This document shows, piece by piece, positions 24,342-29,981 of a stretch of 29,981 nt of DNA. Each line of letters begins with the position of its first letter. The stretch's first letter is position 1. This DNA is from CSBr16-57R1 sp041163265 (GTDB lineage: Bacteria > Actinomycetota > Nitriliruptoria > Nitriliruptorales > Nitriliruptoraceae): the NCBI GenBank assembly GCA_041163265.1, contig JBEARL010000013.1, forward strand, positions 1-29,981, written 5' to 3'. Both the position numbers and the translations under genes were made by a program. Under the pieces are notes generated by a model. The model saw only the letters and a list, made by a program, of their open reading frames with translations, was not told the origin of the DNA and did not search any database.

Positions 24342-26336
24342 TCAGTCGAGGCCGACGGGGTCCACGTCGACGCGGACGTCAGCGCCGGCGCGCACCCACG
24401 CCGCGCGGACGGTGCCGAGGACGGCCAGGGACCGGGGACGGTCGTGCGCGCGCAGCAGCCATGCCCGGCCCCCGTCCTCGAGCGGCAGCGGCCCGGCGAG
24501 CGCGTCCCCGTCGGGAAGCCGCGGCGCGAGCTCGGCGCGGACGTCCGGCTCGGTCCCCCGCCGCCCGGCCCGGACCTCGATCCGGACGACGGCGACGGCC
24601 GGCGGCAGGTCGACCGCGGCGCGCAGCCGCGACTCCTCGGCCCAGAACACGTCGGGGTCCCAGGCCACGAGCGCCCGCAGCGCGTGGTGGTCGGGGTCGC
24701 GGGCCTCGACGACGACGTCCGGCTCGCCGCCGGCCGGGGGCGCGTCGCGGTCCGTGACGGTCCATGCGGCCACGGCGAACGCCAGGCGCAGCGCGTCCTC
24801 GGCGGCGTCGAGGGCCGGGCGTCGCAGCGCCCCCTCGAGGTCGGGCAGCACCACGCCCCGGACGGGTCCGAGCGGTGGCGGACGGTCGAGGACGCTCCCC
24901 CGCGTCATGACCAGCACGGCCGGAGGCGGCGGCGCAGGGCGCGCGTGCCCCTCGAGGACGACGACCGGCACCGTGAGCGCGGCCCGGAGCTCGTCGCCGA
25001 GCCGGCCCGCGCCGGCGGCCAGCGGCGAGAGCGGACCCGGACCGCACCGGGCGCAGGCCGGTGGACGGCGCGACGACTCGCCGCAGGACGGGCACCAACG
25101 TCCCCCGTCCGTCGACCGCGCCACCGCGGCCGCGCAGCGGGGGCAGCGCAGCAGATCGCCGCACCGCGTGCAGACGAGGGCGCGGCCCTCGCCGCGCCGC
25201 GCGGCGAGCACGACGGCGTAGCCGTCGACCGTCGCGCGGCGCAGCAGCGCGTGCGACGCCCGCGACAGCCGCGCCCGGGCCTCCCCCTCGCCGGTGGCGA
25301 CGTGGACCAGGGGGCGCCGCGCCGCGACCGTCGCCGCCGGCGCGGCGACGACCGCGAGGCGACCGGCGGCGACGAGGCCCTGGGCGGTCGCCGACGCGAC
25401 CGTGCCGACGGCCAGCCCGACCGCGCCGGCGCGGCGGGCGCGCTCGAGGACGACCTCGCGGACGTGGTGGCGCGGGCTCCGCCGCTCCTTGTGGACGGGA
25501 CTGGCCTCGTCGAGGACGACGGCGAGCCCCAGCCGGCCGAGCGGCAGGAACGCGGCGGCGCGCTCGCCGACGGCGACGCGGACGACGCCGGCGCGGCACC
25601 GGAGCCACGCTCGGTACGCGGCGCGCCGGTCGGGCCCGCCGCGGACGTCGACGGTCTCGACGTCGGCGGCGGCCGCGAGCACGGCGTCCGCGGTCGGCGA
25701 GGCGGGGTCGGGCACGACGACGAGGGCGTCGCGGCCACCGGCGAGGCAGGCGGCGACGAGCTCGGCGAGGCGGGCGGCCACGTCCTCGCCGGGCAGCGGC
25801 CGCCACAGGCGGGTCCCGCCGCCGGCGTGGGCGGCGGCGTGGACGGCGACGCCCTCCGCGCCGTACGCCGCCCACCCCGCCGGCGTCGCGGGGGCCGGTC
25901 CCGCCGGTCGCGGTGCCGGCTCGACCGCCGGCCCGTCGGGGGGCAGCCAGCCGGCGCGGGCGGCGCCCCGCTCGACGTCGACGACGCGGTCGGGCAGCGC
26001 GTGCCGGACGACGTCGGCGAGCGGCGCCGCGAAGCGGTCGGCGGCCCACCGCAGCACGTCGAGCTCGTCGGCGCGGACCCAGGCGAAGCCGCCGAGCGGT
26101 CGGTGCAGCGGACGCAGCCGGGCCGGGTCCAGGTCGCTCGTGTCCGCCAGCTCGACCACGAGGCCCCGGCTGCGCCGACCGGCGAACGGGACCTCGACCC
26201 GGGATCCGACGTGGACGTCGGTGCCGGCGGGGATCAGGTAGTCGAGCGGCTCCGCGAGGTGGGCGGGGGCGCCGTCGACGACGACCCGCGCGACGCGGGT
26301 CGCGGCGACCGTCGGCTCAGGCGCCGACCGCGTCAC
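24342..26336 (-). CDS. priA: PriA-like primosomal protein N', helicase motifs lost
   Basis: PriA recognises stalled forks for replication restart. The 664-residue product keeps the N-terminal DNA-binding domain (~10-115) and the eight-cysteine zinc module (C389, 392, 398, 401, 415, 418, 428, 431), plus the C-terminal domain. Where helicases have Walker A there is a LWRPLPGED stretch (~177-185), and the DEEH box is LDEAS (275-279). ATP-driven helicase activity is therefore not expected. This is a known trait of actinobacterial PriA, which probably retains a structural role. The only sensible start is GTG at 26336, overlapping the end of metK by 20 bp. Confidence 0.9.
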   Translation of the reverse strand: MTRSAPEPTVAATRVARVVVDGAPAHLAEPLDYLIPAGTDVHVGSRVEVPFAGRRSRGLVVELADTSDLDPARLRPLHRPLGGFAWVRADELDVLRWAADRFAAPLADVVRHALPDRVVDVERGAARAGWLPPDGPAVEPAPRPAGPAPATPAGWAAYGAEGVAVHAAAHAGGGTRLWRPLPGEDVAARLAELVAACLAGGRDALVVVPDPASPTADAVLAAAADVETVDVRGGPDRRAAYRAWLRCRAGVVRVAVGERAAAFLPLGRLGLAVVLDEASPVHKERRSPRHHVREVVLERARRAGAVGLAVGTVASATAQGLVAAGRLAVVAAPAATVAARRPLVHVATGEGEARARLSRASHALLRRATVDGYAVVLAARRGEGRALVCTRCGDLLRCPRCAAAVARSTDGGRWCPSCGESSRRPPACARCGPGPLSPLAAGAGRLGDELRAALTVPVVVLEGHARPAPPPPAVLVMTRGSVLDRPPPLGPVRGVVLPDLEGALRRPALDAAEDALRLAFAVAAWTVTDRDAPPAGGEPDVVVEARDPDHHALRALVAWDPDVFWAEESRLRAAVDLPPAVAVVRIEVRAGRRGTEPDVRAELAPRLPDGDALAGPLPLEDGGRAWLLRAHDRPRSLAVLGTVRAAWVRAGADVRVDVDPVGLD

Positions 26337-27507
26337 GCAGGGCCTGCACCCGGTCGAGGCGCTCCCAGGTGAACCGGTCGCCCTCGCGGCCGAAGTGGCC
26401 GTAGGCGGCGGTCGCTCGGTACCCGGGCCGGCGCAGCTCGAGCGCGTCGGCGATCGCGCCGGGACGCAGGTCGAACACCTCGCGGACGCCGGCGAGGATG
26501 CGCTCGGGGTCGGCCTGCTCGGTCCCGAACGTCTCGAGGTTCAGCGAGACCGGCGCTGCGACACCGATCGCGTACGCGACCTGCAGCTCGGCGCGGCGGG
26601 CGAGCCCCGCGGCGACGACGTGCTTCGCGACCCACCGCGTCGCGTAGGCGGCCGAGCGGTCGACCTTCGACGGGTCCTTGCCCGAGAACGCGCCGCCGCC
26701 GTGGCGGGCCATGCCGCCGTAGGTGTCGACGATGATCTTCCGACCGGTCAGCCCGGCGTCGGCCACGGGACCGCCCAGCTCGAACCGACCCGTCGGGTTG
26801 ATGAACACCTTCAGGTCGGAGAGGTCCATGTCGCCCGGGAGCAGCGGTCGGATGACGTGCGCCTCCATGTCGGCCCGCAGCTGCGCCATCGTGACGTCGG
26901 GCTTGTGCTGGGTCGAGAGCACGACGGCCGTGACGGCGCGCGGACGGCCGTCCTCGTACCCCACGGTCACCTGGGTCTTGCCGTCGGGGCGGAGGTAGGG
27001 GAAGCGGCCCGTGTGCCGGACCTCGGCCAGCTGGCGGGCCATGCGGTGCGCGAGATCGATCGGGAGCGGCATCATCGCCGGCGTCTCGTCCGACGCGTAC
27101 CCGAACATCATCCCCTGGTCGCCGGCGCCCTGCAGCCCGTACGGGTCGGCGGCCGCACCCTGCTCGCGGCGCTCGAACGCCTCGTCGACGCCCTGCGCGA
27201 TGTCGGGCGACTGCGGGTCGATGGCGACCGAGACACCGCAGGCGTTGCCGTCGAAGCCCGCCTCGGGGCCGTCGTACCCGATGCCGATCAGCGTGTCCCG
27301 GACCGTGCGCGCGACGTCGACGTAGGTGGACGTCGTGATCTCGCCGGTGACCATGACCTGGCCGGTCGTGACGAGGGTCTCGCAGGCGACGCGGCCGGCG
27401 GGGTCGTCGGTCAGGACCGCGTCGAGGACCGCGTCGGAGATCTGGTCGGCGACCTTGTCCGGGTGACCCTCGGTCACCGACTCGGAGGTGAAGAGGCGGA
27501 GCGGCAC
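26317..27507 (-). CDS. metK: S-adenosylmethionine synthetase
   Basis: MetK makes SAM from methionine and ATP and so supplies the methyl donor. The 396-residue product has GHPDK (14-18), the signature GAGDQGMMFGYA (127-138), and the Gly-rich phosphate loop GGGAFSGKDPSKVDRSAAY (~270-288). The GTG start at 27507 has AGGAG six bases upstream; a longer reading frame exists but its N-terminus is not family-like. A 76-bp gap separates it from coaBC. No SAM riboswitch features (long conserved stems with a U-run) were found there. The 3' end overlaps priA. Confidence 0.96.
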   Translation of the reverse strand: MPLRLFTSESVTEGHPDKVADQISDAVLDAVLTDDPAGRVACETLVTTGQVMVTGEITTSTYVDVARTVRDTLIGIGYDGPEAGFDGNACGVSVAIDPQSPDIAQGVDEAFERREQGAAADPYGLQGAGDQGMMFGYASDETPAMMPLPIDLAHRMARQLAEVRHTGRFPYLRPDGKTQVTVGYEDGRPRAVTAVVLSTQHKPDVTMAQLRADMEAHVIRPLLPGDMDLSDLKVFINPTGRFELGGPVADAGLTGRKIIVDTYGGMARHGGGAFSGKDPSKVDRSAAYATRWVAKHVVAAGLARRAELQVAYAIGVAAPVSLNLETFGTEQADPERILAGVREVFDLRPGAIADALELRRPGYRATAAYGHFGREGDRFTWERLDRVQALRDAVGA

Positions 27508-27583
27508 GGCGGACTCCTGGGCGCGCACGGGGCGCATCGGGGACCACGGGGCGCGTGCCGGGACTCCGGTGCGCGCCGGCAGC

Positions 27584-28819
27584 CTAACCGAGGCCGGCGA
27601 CGGTGCCCGGGTGCTCACCGCTGCGCGCCGGGAGCAGCGGGACGAGCGCGTCGAGCACGGCGTCGGCCACGACCGCCTTCGGCGCCCGCGCGACCGCGCG
27701 CTCGCCCCCGGCCCGGTCGAGGATCAGCACGGCGTTCTCGTCGCTGTCGAACCCGATGCCGGGCACCGCGACGTCGTTCGCGACCAGCAGGTCCACGCCC
27801 TTCGCGTCGAGCTTCCGCCGCGCGGACGCCGCGAGGTCGCCCGTCTCGGCGGCGAACCCCACGACGACGGGTCGCGCCCCCCCGCCGCGGCGGGCGACGA
27901 CGCCGGCCAGGACGTCGGGGTTCGCGACCAGCTCGAACGCCGGGGGCCCGTCCCCGCGCCGCAGCTTGGCGTCGTGCGCGACCGCGGGCCGGAAGTCGGC
28001 GACGGCGGCGGCCATCAGGACCGCGTCGCGGTCGCCGGCGTGGGCCGTGACGGCGTCGTCGAGCTCGCGGGCCGTCGTGACGTCGAGCCGCTCGACCCCG
28101 ACGGGCGTCGCCAGGGCCGAGGGCGCCGCGACCAGCAGCACCTCCGCGCCGCGGGCACGCGCGGCCGCGGCCAGCGCGAACCCCATCCGGCCCGACGAGC
28201 GGTTCCCGAGGAACCGGACCGGGTCGAGGGGCTCGCGCGTCCCGCCGGCGGTGATCAGCAGCCGACGCCCGGCGAGGTCGCCGGCGCCGGCCAGGGCGGC
28301 CCGGACCGCGACCAGCACGTCCTCCGGGTCGGCGAGCCGCCCGGGTCCGGCGTCGCCGCCCATCAGCGGCCCGTCCTCCGGCCCGACGAGCACCGCCCCG
28401 CGGGACCGCAGCGTTGCGACGTTCGTGACGGTGGCGGCGTGATCCCACATCTCGGTGTGCATCGCGGGGGCGAGCACCACGGGGCCGCGGTGCGCGAGCG
28501 CCGCCGTCGTCAGCAGGTCGTCGGCCAGGCCCTGCGCCAGCCGCGCCAGCGTGTGGGCGGTCGCGGGGTAGACGACGAGGACGTCAGCGGCACGCCCGAG
28601 GTCGACGTGGGTGCCGTCGGCGACGTCCTCCCAGACCTCGGTGCGGACACGTCGACCGGTGATGCCCTCGAAGGTCGCGGCGCCGACGAACTCGCGGGCG
28701 CCGCGCGTCAGCACGACGTCGACGGTGGCCCCGGCGGCGACGAGGCCGCGGGCGAGGACGGCGGCCTTGTAGGCGCCGATGCCGCCCGAGACGCCGAGCA
28801 GGACGCGCCGTCCCTGCAT
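27584..28819 (-). CDS. coaBC: Bifunctional phosphopantothenoylcysteine decarboxylase / synthase
   Basis: CoaBC carries out two steps of coenzyme A synthesis: ligation of cysteine to 4'-phosphopantothenate (CoaB), then decarboxylation (CoaC). The 411-residue product has the flavoprotein CoaC domain first (~1-180), with GVSGGIGAYKAA, THVDLGRAADVLVVYPAT and PAMHTEMW. The CoaB domain (~185-400) has ITAGGTREPLDPVRFLGN, NRSSGRMGFALA and AAAVADFRP. The ATG is at 28819. Neighbours gmk, rpoZ and metK are in the usual actinobacterial order. Confidence 0.95.
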   Translation of the reverse strand: MQGRRVLLGVSGGIGAYKAAVLARGLVAAGATVDVVLTRGAREFVGAATFEGITGRRVRTEVWEDVADGTHVDLGRAADVLVVYPATAHTLARLAQGLADDLLTTAALAHRGPVVLAPAMHTEMWDHAATVTNVATLRSRGAVLVGPEDGPLMGGDAGPGRLADPEDVLVAVRAALAGAGDLAGRRLLITAGGTREPLDPVRFLGNRSSGRMGFALAAAARARGAEVLLVAAPSALATPVGVERLDVTTARELDDAVTAHAGDRDAVLMAAAVADFRPAVAHDAKLRRGDGPPAFELVANPDVLAGVVARRGGGARPVVVGFAAETGDLAASARRKLDAKGVDLLVANDVAVPGIGFDSDENAVLILDRAGGERAVARAPKAVVADAVLDALVPLLPARSGEHPGTVAGLG

Positions 28820-28865
28820 CCCGTGCTCCGCTCGGATGCCGTCCCCGTCGCCGGGGACGGGAGCC

Positions 28866-29228
28866 TCAGGCCCCGGCGTCCGCGTCCTCGGACCCGGCGT
28901 CCCCGCCGAGGTCGGCGAGGTCGGGCAGCCCCGGCACGACGGTCAGTTCGGGCGCGCCGCCCTCGGACGGCAGGTCGATCAGGGCCAGCGGGTCGGTCGA
29001 CGCGGTCTCGGACGGCTCGACGGGGATGACCTTCTCGGCCGCGATCTCCTCGAGGGCGATCGAGAGCGCCTTGGTGCTGTCGGTGGTGACCAGCGGCGGC
29101 ACGTACTGCACCAGGCCCTCGCCGAGGTGCGAGTAGTAGGCGTTGATCTCGCGGGCGCGCTTCGCGGCGAGGTGCACGAGGTGGAAGGTGGAGTCCACCT
29201 TCGAGCGCAGGACGTCGAACTCGGCCAC
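28866..29228 (-). CDS. rpoZ: DNA-directed RNA polymerase omega subunit
   Basis: Omega binds the beta' subunit and assists RNA polymerase assembly. The core (residues ~1-68) is typical: LRSKVDSTFHLVHLAAKRAR, EINAYY, and KALSIALEEIAAEKV. The 120-residue product has ~50 residues after the core, Pro/Gly/Asp/Glu-rich and ending GGDAGSEDADAGA, which makes it longer than many omega proteins. The start is GTG at 29228 with GGAG seven bases upstream. It lies 80 bp after gmk and 46 bp before coaBC. Confidence 0.93.
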   Translation of the reverse strand: MAEFDVLRSKVDSTFHLVHLAAKRAREINAYYSHLGEGLVQYVPPLVTTDSTKALSIALEEIAAEKVIPVEPSETASTDPLALIDLPSEGGAPELTVVPGLPDLADLGGDAGSEDADAGA

Positions 29229-29308
29229 GGGACGCTCCGGGGAGGGGACGGCGGTCGCGGGAGGGTAGCCGCAGGGGCCGACGCGGCGCAGGGCCCCGGG
29301 ACGGGCCC

Positions 29309-29881
29309 TCACGCCCCCCGCGCGGCCCGGATGTGCTCGGCGACGGCGGCCACGGCCGCCTCGAGGTCGTCGTTCACGACGACGTGGTCGAAGCGCTCGA
29401 CGTGCGCCAGCTCGGTCTCGGCGACCGCCAGACGCCGGGCCAGCGCCTCCTCGGTCTCGGTGCCCCGGCTGCGGAGCCGACGCTCGAGCTCGGCGAGGGA
29501 CGGCGGGACGAGCAGCACCATCAGCGCCCCGGGGTCGGAGGCGCGGACCTGCAGCGCCCCCTGGACGTCGATCTCGAGGATCGTGACCGCCCCAGCGGCG
29601 ACCGCCGCGGCGACCGGCTCACGCGGCGTGCCGTAGCGGTGGCCGGTGTAGGTCGCCCACTCGAGCAGCTCGTCGGCCGCGACCATGCGGTCGAACTCGG
29701 CGTCGCCGACGAACCGGTACGCGACGCCGTCCCGCTCCCCCGGTCGGGGCGGCCGGGTCGTCACCGACACGGACGACACGAGGTCCGTGACGCGCGCGTG
29801 CAGGCCGGCGTGGACCGCCCCCTTGCCGACGCCCGACGGGCCGGCCAGGACGACGACGAGCCCCCGCGCGCCGGCGCTCAC
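29309..29881 (-). CDS. gmk: Guanylate kinase
   Basis: Gmk phosphorylates GMP to GDP. The 190-residue product has the P-loop GPSGVGK (14-20), the GMP-binding VSVTTRPPRPGERDGVAY region (~38-55), FLEWATY-like LLEWATYTGHRYGTP, and VTILEIDVQGALQVR. The start is GTG at 29881, overlapping the stop of the upstream mihF gene as GTGA. The mihF-gmk-rpoZ order is an actinobacterial hallmark. Confidence 0.96.
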   Translation of the reverse strand: MSAGARGLVVVLAGPSGVGKGAVHAGLHARVTDLVSSVSVTTRPPRPGERDGVAYRFVGDAEFDRMVAADELLEWATYTGHRYGTPREPVAAAVAAGAVTILEIDVQGALQVRASDPGALMVLLVPPSLAELERRLRSRGTETEEALARRLAVAETELAHVERFDHVVVNDDLEAAVAAVAEHIRAARGA

Positions 29882-29981
29882 CGGCCGGACCGCGGCGCCG
29901 CCGGGCCGTCGGGCGCGACGAGGGCCGCCCGCTGACGGCTCCCGAGTCCGCGCAGGCGCCGGGTCGGGGCGATGTCGCAGA
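29878..29981 (-). CDS. mihF: Integration host factor, actinobacterial type (C-terminal end only)
   Basis: The window's right edge holds the last 33 codons of a gene ending at 29878. The translation, CDIAPTRRLRGLGSRQRAAL followed by a short Pro/Ala/Arg tail, matches the C-terminus of actinobacterial mIHF, a nucleoid-associated DNA-binding protein with a RRLRGLG-type helix-two-turn-helix end. Its stop overlaps the gmk GTG start. The position directly before gmk is the standard one. The N-terminus lies outside the window. Confidence 0.85.
   Translation of the reverse strand, partial: CDIAPTRRLRGLGSRQRAALVAPDGPAAPRSGR

Noticed and set aside
27508..27583. SAM riboswitch or promoter upstream of metK
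   Set aside because: No riboswitch-like conserved stems. A TAGGCT hexamer at 27586-27581 overlaps the coaBC stop but has no matching -35.

Overview
The window is very GC-rich (clearly above 70 %) chromosomal DNA from an actinobacterium. The evidence is the actinobacterial gene order (argCJBDFRGH, infC-rpmI-rplT with a DUF1844 gene, mihF-gmk-rpoZ-coaBC-metK-priA), an mIHF-type DNA-binding protein, a helicase-dead PriA, a HelD-type RNA polymerase remodeller, heavy use of GTG starts, and an rRNA leader with an actinobacterial boxA-like element. The 16S fragment reads GAATCTTGCGCAATGGG where most Actinomycetia carry GAATATTGCACAATGGG. This points, with modest confidence, to a deeper class such as Nitriliruptoria, Acidimicrobiia or Thermoleophilia. 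No mobile elements, tRNAs, CRISPR arrays or phage genes were seen.

Layout from left to right. (1) 1-376, minus: the 5' end of a 16S rRNA gene cut by the window edge, with a leader of about 400 nt. Its best promoter (TTGACG-18-TAGCAT) overlaps the argH stop codon. (2) 807-9411, minus: the arginine operon argC-J-B-D-F-R-G-H, nearly all joined by ATGA/GTGA overlaps. A pair of ARG-box-like palindromes covers the argC promoter. argB is broken by a frameshift that also removes conserved residues. (3) 9488-15765, minus: DUF1844 gene, infC, rpmI, rplT, a TrmH/SpoU rRNA methyltransferase, pheS and pheT. infC has a structured leader and probably an AUC start. (4) 15870-17032, plus: hisE and hisG, the only genes on this strand. 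(5) 17004-29981, minus: mihF (partial), gmk, rpoZ, coaBC, metK, priA, def, fmt, ribD, ribE, ribBA, ribH and helD. helD ends inside the 3' end of hisG.

Together these are core metabolism and information-processing genes: arginine synthesis with its own repressor; translation initiation, ribosomal proteins and PheRS; N-formyl-methionine addition and removal (fmt, def); a complete GTP-to-riboflavin set except for the pyrimidine phosphatase; nucleotide, SAM and CoA synthesis; and RNA polymerase accessories (rpoZ, helD). I found no convincing evidence of a wholly new system. The points most worth a second look are the argB lesion, the argC operator/promoter overlap, the rrn promoter overlapping argH, the infC start and leader, and helD placed at the end of the riboflavin gene set.
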